Source: Lichenostomus cassidix | Lineage: Eukaryota > Chordata > Aves > Passeriformes > Meliphagidae | Direction of reading: 5' to 3' | DNA: 64,000 nt | Assembly (NCBI GenBank): GCA_008360975.2 | Contig: CM039211.1 | Span: 24,422,558 to 24,486,557 of the forward strand | Shown: piece after piece, positions 1 to 12,834 of the stretch | Numbering within the stretch: the stretch's first letter is position 1 | How the letters are laid out: each line of letters starts with the position of its first letter | Notes under the pieces: generated by a model | The model's database searches: none | What the model was told of the DNA's origin: nothing | Seen by the model: only the letters and a program-made list of their open reading frames with translations | Position numbers and translations under genes: made by a program

Positions 1-3000
1 CAAGTTCAGAGAGAAGTTTGGTGGGAACAAAGCAAAGACATTATCTATTCCTATTTTTCCTTTCATTGTTTGTTTTTCAAAAGTGTTTGGCAATTTTCCA
101 AATAAATGATGGATTTTTTTTTTAAATTTTTCTTTTCTCCCCAGGAAGTGGCAGTTTATCAAAAACTGAAGTTCTATACAACTACATTCATGAGACTTTC
201 CACATTGTATAAATACATATTCAGTGGTCCAGAAAGGAAATGACTATAAGAGGAATTTATGAAACATGCAAAAAGAGAGATGAGGGAATTGCTCATTAAT
301 TAAACATTAATTCCCCCCTTTTTCTCTACCTTCTGTTAACTGTACAGAGAAAAGTTTTAACTCTATCTCAATGCAAAAGAAGAAAAGGTGGGTTTTATAA
401 TTAAAAATACCTTGTTCAATTAAGAACTACTAATTCCTATCCACCTCAGTTCATGAACAAAGGAAATGTATACTATAGGATGTAATTCAAGACTCAAAGG
501 CATGGGAGGGATCCCAAATTTATTGTTGCTTTGTCCAATTGCTGTCTTATGCCTGACCTTCCTCAAATCACAATCTTTCCACCATTTTTCTGGGTGCTTC
601 AGCCTAGTCTTCATGACAGAAAATACAGAAATCTTACATTGTCTAATCTTTCTCTCCATGCAGTTCACATCTAAAGGCCACCATGCACCACAGTCATATG
701 GATTTGAGTATCTTTTGAGTTAAATATGCCTCTGAGTGAAAGAAGAGAGGGACATCTCTCTGCAAAGTGGACAAGATTGCAAAAAGTTGCACAGACAGCT
801 GAAAGCTCACTTTTATGCCTGAGTGAAAGTAACCAGGCTAACAGGCCAATTTCCTTATGCTTTCTTTGTGCATACAGTGTAAACACATCTGTATTTGTTG
901 GACCTTGAGGATGAGTAAGTTGCATGACTGAAGGATCTGCTCTACCCAAATTAAAGCAATAGGTCCTGGTATTTTGACAAAGCCAGTCAACAGCAAACCT
1001 AGACTTTCAGACCAGGTCATCTGAATTTAAGGTACTTGCAGCGAGTCGACCAGGCAGAGAATATGGTTGCGTCTGGTTACCTTTAATGGGAAATAATTAG
1101 CATGGCAACACCTTAGACTGCTGTCAGCATTTCTGCGGTACCAGATCAGCCTGAGCAGCAGCTTCAAGAGTATTCAGCCTACCAGAAAGCCCATTTTTAT
1201 GTCTATCCAAATGGGAGAAGGCATTTAAAAACTTGGATGGAACTGCAAAAAATCTGGTCCCTTCAGCATGCAGCATGCAACCTTTCAAGTATCTTCATGT
1301 CCCTCCCAACTCCAGACCTACCAGCAGCTGAATAGAAAGAGTGAAATCACCCAAGATGGCACAGCTGGCCAATCCCTGCTGTTGACAGAGGGAAGGCACA
1401 GATTACTTTTTTGTCTGCCTATCCCCTGCTGCAGAGACCTTCCTCCTCTTTTGCAACTGCTGTGAGTCTTCAGTGAGCTGCGGGTCCGGCGCTGACATCT
1501 GCTTGCTTGTTCACATAAACCAGAGTGATGCTGTGCCACAGTCTGGTACAATAACTCTGGCATCAAGTGAGGGGACAGCCAGCCCTTTATACTGCCACTG
1601 CTGACCTTGTAAAAAACAAGGATGTTTCCTTGCCCCATAGAGGTGTGGTACAGAAAATATTTGTGATCATGAAAATTTTGAAAGAGGTGTCAATAAGGAA
1701 GACAATTTTTGTTAGACGATGATATTTTTGCAATTCTACTGCTTTTTAAGATGTCATACATTGATATGACACATTGTAAATTTTCTAATTATGATCTGAT
1801 AAAGTTTATTCTGTTAGTGTCAGTACCTTTATCAATTTTTAGCATACACTGTGGCTTTTAAAAAAACCCTAAAACATCCATGGTAAAATGCAGTTTGAGA
1901 AAAACAGAAATGTTTTGTAGAAATTTTCCCCTAAACTCCCCAAAACAAATTAAAGTCTTTTAACAAAGTTTAATATTTTTCTTATGTCAAAACATTTCAT
2001 AAATTTCAAAACAGCTTTTCTTGAATTTATAGAGTACATTAATGTGCTATATGTGCATAGAAATTATATTACTATATATATAGTATTACACCCTCAAGTA
2101 TTATGATAAAAGAAGAACAAAATGTTTTAATGGTGTTGGCAAATACTTAGAAATTAGTGAAATTAGTATTTTTGGGTTTTAATTTCATGGTAATTTTTTT
2201 ATTTCATGGTAAATATACTATTTTTATGACTTTTGATTTTAAGTAATAGTTTTCTGCTAACTGCTAGGTATGTCTTCTGAACACAAATTGTATTTAATGA
2301 GTTTTCTTCACGTTTTTGTGAAGAAGTAACAGCGCATGTTTTCCCACAAGATGGCAGAGGCGAGTTGTGAAATTTATGGGCACGGAGGTATGGAGGCACG
2401 TGAAAAACTGAAAAGAGAAGATAGGGGCTTGATAAACCACCAAGAACGAGGATATTAGAGAGTCACGTGGAAAATTCCAGCTTTAATTCACATTTTTGTC
2501 ACCAGACAGAGTGGCATATATTTGATTGTAAGATCACATACCATGGTGCTTTCCAATAGCAAGCCAAAGTTGGCTGCAAGATCCATTTACAATTATGTAA
2601 GATTCTGTTTTTCTTTGAAATGAAGTGTTTTCCGGTACAGATTACACTTGCATGTACATATTTTCGTATTCATATGGCTGAGAAGTGTTTTTATATTGTC
2701 TGCAGTTAACTGAGTAGAACCCACAAATTATTTTACCTAAAAAAACCCCAGCAAAATTCAAGAAGAAAATATATTTCAAGAAACAATAAAGGAGATTCAC
2801 TACAAGTGTAGTGATAAAAATATATCAGAAAATTGGTATTTTATTAATAATATTAATTAATATTTATTATGCCAGATCTTGTTCTAAATCTCATTCAAAT
2901 TGATATTAAAACCCCCATAAGTAATGAAATACTGCCTAGCAGAGAGTTGCATAAATATACAATAAAGAGCCTCTTCAGTCATGAGTGGAAGCATCATCAG

Positions 3001-3173
3001 TGGGCATACAATGATCTTCCCTGTTCCCAGCTGAAAAATATAAACATGTTTTTGACACTGCCTTCATAAAAATCCTGCAATTCTTTTTATTCTGATCTAA
3101 TTTAAGCTTGTCAAGAAAGCAAATGGAGTGGGAAAATCAAAACAGCAAATTCCAAGCCTTAATTAAAAGCTGG
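1..3173. other. AT-rich unique sequence, no gene recognised
   Basis: All reading frames here are short and have no recognisable domain. A moderately GC-richer patch lies at about 1,120-1,640 but gives no homology I can name. A 12-bp direct repeat (ATTTCATGGTAA) occurs at 2,182 and 2,201. AT-only low-complexity stretches occur at about 2,066-2,088 and 2,843-2,873. I see no repeat family, RNA gene or promoter that I can support. Confidence 0.6.
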
Positions 3174-3199
3174 GTTTGTTTTGTTTTGTTTTGTTTTTT
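3174..3199 (+). repeat. (TTTTG)n microsatellite
   Basis: About five copies of TTTTG in a row, ending in a short T run. The array is small and not associated with a recognisable mobile element. Confidence 0.85.
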
Positions 3200-4955
3200 A
3201 AGAAGCAGGAAGGACAGCTTGGACTGTGTGTCTGTCTCTCTACACATATATGTGTGTGTGCACTCCCCCACCTATTTCCAGCTTTTCCAATCCTATTTCC
3301 CAAAAGGGTGTACACCTATACTGCTAATTATGAATACTACTTTACCATGACAGTGCAAAGAATGACCATTTTCTGAAGGTGTTGCTGCAGACTGAATCTC
3401 CATCTGGCAGAAACCATCAGTGGGGCAAACACAGGGGACAAGGCCAGCTTGCAGCAGCTCAGGAGCTGTCCACATGAGTTCAGCCCTTCCTAAGTCAACT
3501 CTCTTTGAAGGATGGTAGATTTACTTGAGGTAACGTAAAGCCTTCCTGTGGAATTTGCCTGAGGAAATGGTTCATCCAAATGGATCCCAGCTGAGGTTAA
3601 GAATGGCCATTCAGAAAGCATGGCTTATCCCCATCCAGCTCATGCACTCACTGTTAAAGAGTTCCGCTTGGATACCTGTGTCTTTCCAAACCAGGAGAGG
3701 GGCAGCTGAAGATGTCTGCTCCACAGCATAGCAAGGAATTCTGGCTGCAGTAGACTCTTGGTCCTTTCTTCTGACCTTGCAAGGCCAAGTTCCTACTTTG
3801 CAACTTTCAGATGTGTTTCCAGCAAGGTGATAGCACCTTGCCTTTCACGAGCAAGAGTAGTTGTCACACAGCCTCAAAACTAGCAATGCAGCAAACGTGG
3901 GAGGAACGGAATGACTGTCTCAGCTACTATAGAGGGAACAAGAAGAAGCATGGCAGGGTGAAGGGGGCAGGAAGAGCTTGCATTAAATCTTTTAGATAAA
4001 CTTAATTTCCCCTGTCTGTCCCTCAATTGCTTTTACTCTGTTGGGTCTTTGAGAGTACTGTGATTTACAGAAATGCATGTTTTGATGTCCGAAAGACTCT
4101 GTAAGTCATCTTGCTATTGTGGAACAAATATGTATGTTGCTTCCCTACAGTCTTGGAAAAGAAATTACAATGGGAAGGATGTTCCACAAGTCACCCAAAA
4201 AGTTTAAACTTTAAGTGCTTGAGAGCTTTTCTAATCTTTAGCATAGCTTTCCTTAACAACTATAATTTGTGTTCAAAATTTGTTGTGCTGCCAATGACAT
4301 ACAGGGAGAACAAATGGTCATGAGTCCCTTTATAGAAGAGATGCACTTATTTGAGGAAAATTGCCTTATTCTTCTGTGCCACATGTCTTTTATTTTTTTT
4401 AGTATGGTGCCTGGAACCACATGCTGTATTTCTGAACTCTGTGCTTCTGACTTCAGTGAAGGAGTTCCCCATTGACTACTGACCAATTTCTCATTTGCTT
4501 TATAATTGCTATGTCTGTTAAATGCTTTGAAAGCTGATTGTTATTTCCTGTTGATTTGTTTTTTGATCTTGACTACAATAGCTTATTTTTCTCTTCATGA
4601 TATTTTATTGCTTTCTTGCTTTATGGAAATTCATGTTATCTCCATTTGCTAAGAGGAAGATTCCACCTCTGCTGAAATCATCAAGGGCTACATTATTTTC
4701 ATGAATGAAGGTTAAATATAGTTCTGAATGCCTATAAGCTAATTGATACATCATGTAAGTATTACACTAGCAAATGCAAATATGGTGCAGGCTGTATCCT
4801 GGTGTTTCCTTGGCATCCTTCAGTTTTAACCTTCCACTGAGCAAAAGTGAGTGTCAGGTATTTTTGTTTTCAAAAACACTTTGTTGAGCATTGGCTGAGA
4901 TGATTTTGTTTGCTCAAGTGAAAGCTTACTTCATAGATGTGTTTTTTGACTCATT
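3200..4955. other. Unique sequence, no gene recognised
   Basis: The part at 3,370-3,990 is somewhat GC-richer than its surroundings, but its frames are short and unlike any family I know. The remainder is AT-rich. No repeat family is seen. Confidence 0.55.
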
Positions 4956-4976
4956 ACAGTGTCAAGTTGACACTGT
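4956..4976. repeat. Perfect 21-bp palindrome
   Basis: The arms ACAGTGTCAA and TTGACACTGT are exact reverse complements around a single central G. The first flanking bases do not pair, so the symmetry stops there. The length is compatible with a dimeric protein-binding site or a short chance palindrome, and nothing around it settles which. Confidence 0.8.
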
Positions 4977-7900
4977 TGTTTGGATTTCTTAAAGAAGAAT
5001 GGGAAGAGTCGATTCCCACAGCACCCTGTTTTATTGCATTGGAGTAAACTGTTTTGAACCTTTTTGATTCAGGTTGTTGGGTTTCTTTTAAGTATATGAA
5101 AATGAATAATTAGTATGCATAAGTATTCTCTCCCTTTCTGAGCCTTTTAGACTGTGTTTGGTCCTTCAGATGTTGGTAAAGGCAGACAAAGCAAGAAATT
5201 ATAAAGCAGTTTAGTTGTGTGATGGAGTTAAAAACAAGCCAAGCAGGCTGTAATTTGTACACATTAGTGACTCAGAAGTAAAATTCAACTTGGCTCCTGA
5301 AATCAAGTGTCTGCAAGAACAACCAGAGAAACCAAAATTAAAAAGAATTTGCCTAAAATGTATTTTCAGTTTGCTCTTGCCGTGGTATCATCTTTTTGAT
5401 ATAGGATTTGTCTTATTCAAATACAGGTTTCCAAATGGAAACCACTAGTGCTCAACTCTAAATAAGCAATTTTCTTACCTTTTCCATGTGTACTCTGCCA
5501 CATCCCAAAGAGTTTAAAAGTTTTACTTCTGTTGTGAGTTGACTTAAACTATTTTGACTGCATTGTCACTGAAGGAAAATATACTCATAAAAACATCACC
5601 ATAAAGTTTTGTTTGTAAATACATCTTTTAGAAAATCTGTATTCCTGACAAATTGATACCATTACCACTTTTAGAAAGTACAATCAGAGGATGTAGAAAT
5701 AGGAGTGACTTTCGTGCTTTTGATTTTTCTACTTGTGAAAAGAAAGTGGATCTCACATGTGAAACTTCAGGTTGTTTTCACTGTCTCACAAGTGTGTGGT
5801 GCTTCTAGTTAAGCACAACAGAACAAATGGAATTGATGTGTTCTTTCAAATTCCCGGTGAGAAAGCTGGATTGCAAATTGAAGAGAATGGTAATTAAATG
5901 CATGATGTAACAAATTATGTTGCTTTTTAAATTCTCACTTTCACAAAGTAGAACAGATATTGCTTAGCTTTCCACATTCTTTCCACATTGGAGAATAATA
6001 TTGTCTTGTGTGTGTTACTCTGTAAACACACCAAAAATGCAATATGCAAAAGTATCAATAATTCATGTTCATTGAATCACTTGGTTGTGGAAAGAAGAAG
6101 GCTGAATCTAGGATGTGAGTCAGGTTCATATCATAAAGAAAGTGAACAAATTAATTTAAAGCACCTTTCCATTTTGAAAAGTAAATAAAATACATGATTC
6201 TGTGGGCATTTTATTTATCTCAGCATCTCTTAATTTGGGTCATTTACATGTAATATTAAAATATTTCCTGCTAGTTGTCTCCAAAAAGACCTTGGAAATG
6301 GAAAAATGAAAGTTTGCCCCTTACATTTCACCAGAAACAAGATTCTGAGAACGTTGGGTTTTCATCTATTGTCTTTATAACAGATCAGGAAAAGATCTGA
6401 TCCATTCTCCCAGCTCGCTTCATATACTGCTGTGAAAAGAATAGAACTATTTTGTTCACATAATGCTACAAGCAGCTCTCTGAACACAAACAAGGAATAG
6501 AACTATCAGTATTTTGTCATTACTTTCTAAGTTAGAAGCTTTATAAATAGTGCAAAGTAAAGAAGGAGGAAAAAAGATTGAAGTTCATATTACAGTGGTT
6601 TCAACAGTTGTGTCTGACATTCAGTTTACAGCTGAAGTTAAATGTTATCTCTCTTCTTCAGGTACTGTCAGAATTTCAATCTGACTTTGAGTAGATCTGA
6701 GGTATTTCCAAGACTGAGAGGCTGATTGAGAGGCTCTGCATTTTTAGTTATTGATTACAAGTTGAAGAGATTCACTAGGGTATGTAAAAACTTCCTGATG
6801 CTTTGCAAAAGGACAGAGCAAAAAGACAATGCTGCCTCCAGAAGAGATTATTGCCTACTCTGAGAAATGCTGCATAGAATTATATATTTTTTAATTTAAA
6901 TAAAATATATAGTCAAAATTCAGGGACAGTTTCGTCTTTTTGCTTGGTTATTTTGGGCAAAGTATTTCCATTTATCAAGCAGATTCACTATCAAACTAGG
7001 CTACTCTGAAAAAGCCACGAAAAAGTGCCAAACCACTTGCATATAAATTCTACAATCCCATTTTTATATCTGCCAAGTTTTTCTGGGCTTCACACCAAAA
7101 TTATGTGAAACTACAAATTTCTTACTGTGCCACACTGCTTCTCCAAGGATTAATTTAGAAAAGAGGAGTAAAAGCCCACATGTGTGTATTCTCTACTGAG
7201 ATTCCTTAAAGTTTTGTTCTAACAGGTTTTTAGCTGTTTTCTATCTGTTTAGAGTTTTAGAGAATAAAACCTTTTAGCCAAAAGCTTTAAATCTTGCACT
7301 GAGCACCTGACCATGCAATCCTAAGTTTTAATCACAGCAGCAATGCACTAGTATGAGCTGTCTTTCACTTTTGACAAAGAGGTTTACCACAGTATTATGA
7401 ATATACAGCTCATGCAAAAAACCCTCATACTATTAATTTTTTGACAACTGTCCTTTCCTTGCCTTCTTGACAGAGCAATTCAGTTCTTTCCTTACTAATT
7501 ATGACACATAAGCACTTCAGAAAACGCTTTTCATCTTCAAAGTTTTCTTCAAGCATTAAGTGATATGTGTTATGTGTTAAAACATTGACATGGGCCAGGC
7601 AGAGAAACAGCAGCCTCTTTGCAGAGGCAGGTGAAGGAGTAGAAAGGTTTGGGACTTGGTTCTACTTGAAGTTGTCCTCACACAGCCTTTTCTGTTGCCA
7701 GGCGTGTTTACGTAGCTAGTCATTTCACCCTGGTTTAGTCCCCAGCTGCCTGCCACAAGGTTCTGCATGAAATAAAGCTAGACTCCAACTCTGGGCTGGA
7801 TCCCACCATCTGCCTTCCTGGTGCACTAGAGACAGCAGATCTCTCCCACTGCATCCTGGCCACCAAACTGGCTGAACACCCTGACTCTTGTTCCACTGTG

Positions 7901-8410
7901 CCCTGTGGCACTGATGTCCCTGCTCCTGGGTTTCCTTTCACAAAACAGAGACAGACAGTGTTCCAGAAACATCATGGAAGTAGTGCTTCTCCTTCAAACA
8001 AGTGGCAGAAACCTGCAGCCCTCCTCAGCTCCTGCAGAGGGAGGTACCTTCTTTATGCAGTCTTTGAATACCAGTGGTTTACATGAGATAAGGAAAAAAA
8101 AAAAGCTGTTACAGAGTATCATGCCCAAGCCATTTAATTGCAACAGCTGGTGGCACAAATCTTGATTTTGTGGTGTATGTAGTAGTGAAAACCCTATGGG
8201 ATAAACTTCCAGGGAAATTTTACAGAATTTTGTTTAGTCCCCTGTTGCACACATACCACACCACAGCAGCAGCAAAGAGTTGGATATATGGTTCAGTGAG
8301 CAGCATGACTGATGTGAACAAGAAAGTCATAACATAATGAATGCTTTTATTGCAGGTTCTTTTCCTTACCAAATCTCTTTTGTCTCCTTTGTGTCTTATC
8401 ACTGGACACC
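4977..8410. other. Unique sequence, no gene recognised
   Basis: AT-rich throughout, except for a GC-richer block at about 7,580-8,090 with short overlapping frames on both strands and no family resemblance. A poly-A run is at about 8,088-8,103. Nothing else stands out. Confidence 0.55.
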
Positions 8411-8426
8411 TTTTTTTTTTTTTTTT
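8411..8426 (+). repeat. T16 homopolymer run
   Basis: Sixteen consecutive T residues. On the minus strand it would read as a poly-A tail, but no retrocopy or SINE body is seen next to it. Confidence 0.85.
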
Positions 8427-11400
8427 ACCTGTGCCTAAGTTTCTCTACCTGTACACTAATTAAATTCAGACATCCCAAAATGTTTAGAAATCTCTGGAAA
8501 AATTCAGTACTTAAAAATGTCTAGACAATTAGCAGGGCTGTTCAACAGCAGTGACAAAACTTTGCAGGCAAAAAGATTTATAAGGGAACAAGATATACCA
8601 CAATATGAGACTCTCTGTGATTGCAGAAATTGCATTGACCAATGGCCCTTGGCACACAATTGTTTTCACACTGGCAGTACAAATCCAATCAGACCTAAAA
8701 GACCAAGCACTGTCCCCAGGGTAGCTACCAAACTTCGGACTAGCAATGACATGTGCATCTAAATAGAAGTGGTTCCTTTCAATATGTAAGGATTTGTCCT
8801 GATAATATAAATGACATCTGGTGACTTAAGTCTAGTTACTGACAGCCTCCACACAATTTCTGTACAAATCTTGCAACTGAAGGGAAAACATTAGAAAAGA
8901 AAATATTTGACATACAAACAAGCAAACAAACAACCCTTAATGCATCTAGTTTACTCTTACTAGGGTGCAAACACTGCCCTAAATTACACTGCATTTCCTT
9001 CAGCACATAGTTTCAGTGACAGATGGTTCACAACATCCTCTGAAGAACAGAAAGAAAAGTTGTGCTATTTTAAATACTTTTCAGTATTTCCCATTCATTC
9101 GAATAAAACTCATTTATCTGGTTTATAACATGTGCTGTTGATCACAGTATGTCAGTCATTGCCCTCTGTACAGAAGATCTACCAACTCCCCATTTTGCAT
9201 CACCTTCAGCAGCACAGAGTAGCTCACCCTCAATGCTGAATCCAGACTTCTCTCTTCCTGACTACCAGCACCTCTGCACAACAGTCCTGGTGGAGCTCTT
9301 ATGGTGAAACAGAGTCTGTTTCCTACTGACTGCTTTAAAATTCACTTTTTTTCCTCTGTCTTTGAAATTCTGTTGATTTGTGAGTGGAGGATTCCTTTCA
9401 CGAAGTGTTGAGGGGCCCCTGCAAGGACTCTGATCCTTAGAAGAAGGAGCTGGAGCTTTTTGATCAGTGGCTTTGTTTTCTGCTTCAATCCTGAATGTAT
9501 CAGCCTAGTAAGTTGTTTTAGTTTTAGTTTTGTTTTGCTATGTTTCTCATTTTGTGTTCTCTATCCTATTTAGCAGAGGTCTTTGAATTGTCTGGCACTC
9601 ACAGGATAATTGGATGGTTAGGGAGGGAGAGCCCTTTATTCTCAGAGACTTTTTTGGTAACAATATTGAATTTCCACCTGCACTGTAAAATTATCTAGCA
9701 TACAGAGGAGTAGGTACTGAAACACTCAAGTTGTGGTGTAGCTGTGGTTGCCACCAAAATGCCCTGGGTAAGGGTGAACACAAGTCACCTGGTCTTCTCA
9801 GCAAATCTGAGATGGTTATTCTGCAGAGCATCCCACTGGCACTCAAGAGTCTGTGATATACGCACTTGAAACAGATTTCAGGGGAACATTAGAAACTTCA
9901 TGTTTTGCAGATCCTTGGAAGTATCTCAAAGGAGTTCAAGAGGGGCTCATTGACAACAAATGGAAGTCTCCCTGAAGTGAGGGGTTACTGCCAAAAGGCA
10001 GTCAAGCAACAAGACAGACAATGCACTTAGTTTTATTTGTGAAGCATCGTTCTCTTTGCTAAGGTTAATAATTGTAATGTGTTTCTATTTTAATGTAAAT
10101 GTATGTAATTGTAATGTAATTGTGTTTTAGTTTGCATTATGTAATTCATACCCTGATATTTTACTATCTTTAAAGAAATATGTCTTGTTATCCTGTGTCA
10201 AATAGCTGTAGACCGTTTCTCAGCCAGCTTACTAACAAATTTCAAAAGGGTATTAGCCATTGTCTCCCTGCAGTGAAGTTAATTTTCAGTGTAGCCATTC
10301 GGAGTTTCTGAAATTTGCTCTAGGTCTGTCCTAGTGTTTGGTCCCTCGCCTCAATTTTGCTGTTCCTTACTGTTCTTGTAGGTTTTCAACTGCCAGTTTA
10401 TCACATTAAACATCCTCCTGCCCTTTCTGGGCAGTATAAAGTACCAAGCTGTCTCTGGCCCCAAAATAATAGTTAAATATAATAAATTCTCTAAACTCTC
10501 AATTGAAAAAACTTGAATCCTTCACTTGTATCTACCCTGCAGCCTAACCATTGGTATGCAACATTACTTGCAGTGCTGTAACATCTTCAAAGAAACTTTG
10601 TAAGTAGATCTTGTTTCATTGTTGCCTTAGTGTTTCCGAAAGCACAAGCTAAAAGACAAAATCTGTTTCAAAAACTGACTCAAACATCAATATCCACAGA
10701 ACATCTATGAGATCCAGACTTGAGTCTTGTCCAAGAGCACCAGCTGGGTGCAAAGCTCCAAGGCTGTCGAGGTTAAACTCGTTTACTCTGCGTGGGTAAT
10801 AATCTCAGCACAAGCTACTCTTGACCAGAAGATGGAAAGAGCAGTTTTAGGAGACGTCAGTAACAAAGTCCATACTGCTTCACTGATAAGAAGGGAATAA
10901 AGGAAAGCAGTTGCAATTAATACAGCTTTGTTTGTATAAAATCTGTCAAGGATGTCGTTCAATGACACTGAAAGAACTACCTGCATACTATCAGCATGTT
11001 AGCTACAGTTGCCTTAACTGGTAATGCTCTAGCCTTCAGAAATGTTTCACACCTGCAGCTCCTGTAGATGATGCAGCTCTCCAGCAGATCTCCACTCCTG
11101 TCCCAGAAAATTAATCTTCTGCTTCTAGGGGTGAAGAATCCAAATCAACCAGAACTTTGAATTTGTTTGCACTCAGGTAAACATGATTAGACAATTATAA
11201 GACATGGAGAATTAACTTTCATACAGAAAACCTCCCCATAATTTTCTTCCTTAAAAAGATATGAGGAAATATACATTAGCATGCTTTTGTCACTGATATC
11301 AATACATATTTAAATGAGGGGATAGTAACAGCAAATGGGAAATGTAATTTGCAGTAAAAATGCTACTTGAAATACTTGTGGGGGGGAAAGATAGAAAAAA

Positions 11401-12764
11401 ATGGGAATGTCTTATTTTATGGTGCTGAATTGGAGGTTGTAAGTTGATCATTTTTATGTAGTGTTTAATATTATGAAAAGCCTAAGGTTTCTACTGCCTA
11501 TTCAATTAAATAATAGAAATATTAAGGCAACACACCCCCCAGGGTCTTTATTAGACTCTAGGTAGTTCTATTCCAATGTAAATTTCCATACCATGAAATT
11601 GATATAATTTTATTCATTCAGTTATCTCCTGCTTTCCAACATACCACACATGGGATCTTTCTTTTTCATGCATTTTTGCAGCAGTGAGCCTGAAGAGAAC
11701 TCCTGTTAAATATCTGGTGCCTTGATTTGGAGCTTTGATTCTTGATTTTTTTCAGCTTTCACATCCAATTAAGTTGTCATAGTATAAAGTAATGAAAAGC
11801 AACATTTGTATTAAACTGTAGTTGTATTTATTGATTGATGCTAAAATTCAGGCATTATATTTTCTTTCACTTTGGAAAATAGATGAAATGGAAGTAGCTT
11901 GTTTAGTTCAAGATTTATACTTTCAACAAAGCCAAGAACATTTCTCCAGTGTGGTCTGAAAACTGCCTATCTATGCCAGTTATTCCAAAGGAATAGAAAG
12001 ACAACTTGGTGCTATGGTTCTCTTAAAGGTGCTTTTCACCTGACTTTTTACTTCTGATCTCTAGTCTGATCTCTAGACACATCTGAGTCACAGCCTACAT
12101 ACTTAGCAGAAAGTTTAATAAGCATGTGTGAAACTAAGTGTATCAGAAACAAAAAGGACCTCTGCACATCTTGTCATCTTTTGCAACAAGTTCAAGGAGC
12201 ATGGCTTGACTTCTGCAATATAGTAAATTATAGTTGTGATCTGTCTTTTGGCCTCAAGGATCTGTAGAGAGTGAAAGCTAGGGGAGTAAAAAGAGACCTG
12301 GAGGTCTGTGTGTTCTGCATGTTGCCAGCTTCTCTGGGAGTGGAAGTCCTACACCAGCTCTAGAGGGAGCAATAGGATTTACTATGTTTGGTCTTTTGTG
12401 TTCTGTAAAGTTAGCCCTCGTTCCCCTCCTGGAACAAGGGGGATGGTCTCCAGAATTACAGAATAGCCAGCTTAAGAATGTCCTTTATTTTGATGTCTAC
12501 AGCAGATAAATAATCATTTGATATTGGAAATCACTGCCTCTCTTGTTGTCTGTAATTGTCTCCCTGTTTCTCCCTGTATTATTAGAACCTGGAAAAGGCT
12601 TTCAGGGCAAAGATCATTCCATATACACACACCATTTCTTAGGCTTGCCTCACTTCTGGTTACCCTCAGGGGCAAGACCATGAGCCATGTATTCTTGTCC
12701 ACAAGTCATTTTCATTCTAACACTGTCAAATATTATTAAGTTAGTGATGGAACATTCTTTTTTA
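8427..12764. other. Unique sequence, no gene recognised
   Basis: The only local structure noted is a degenerate TAATTGTAATG repetition at about 10,064-10,130. The open frames are all under 85 codons, overlap each other and carry no recognisable motif. Confidence 0.55.
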
Positions 12765-12834
12765 TTTGTTTGTTTGTTTGTTTGTTTGTGTTTGTTTGTT
12801 TGTTTGGTTTTTTTGTTTTTTGGTTTTTTGGTTT
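12765..12834 (+). repeat. (TTTG)n microsatellite with T-rich tail
   Basis: TTTG units run from 12,765 to 12,807 with one interruption (TTTGTG). An irregular T/G-rich tail reaches about 12,834. The open frames over this stretch, with K/Q/T/N-rich or F/V/C/L-rich translations, come from the repeat and are not genes. Confidence 0.9.
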
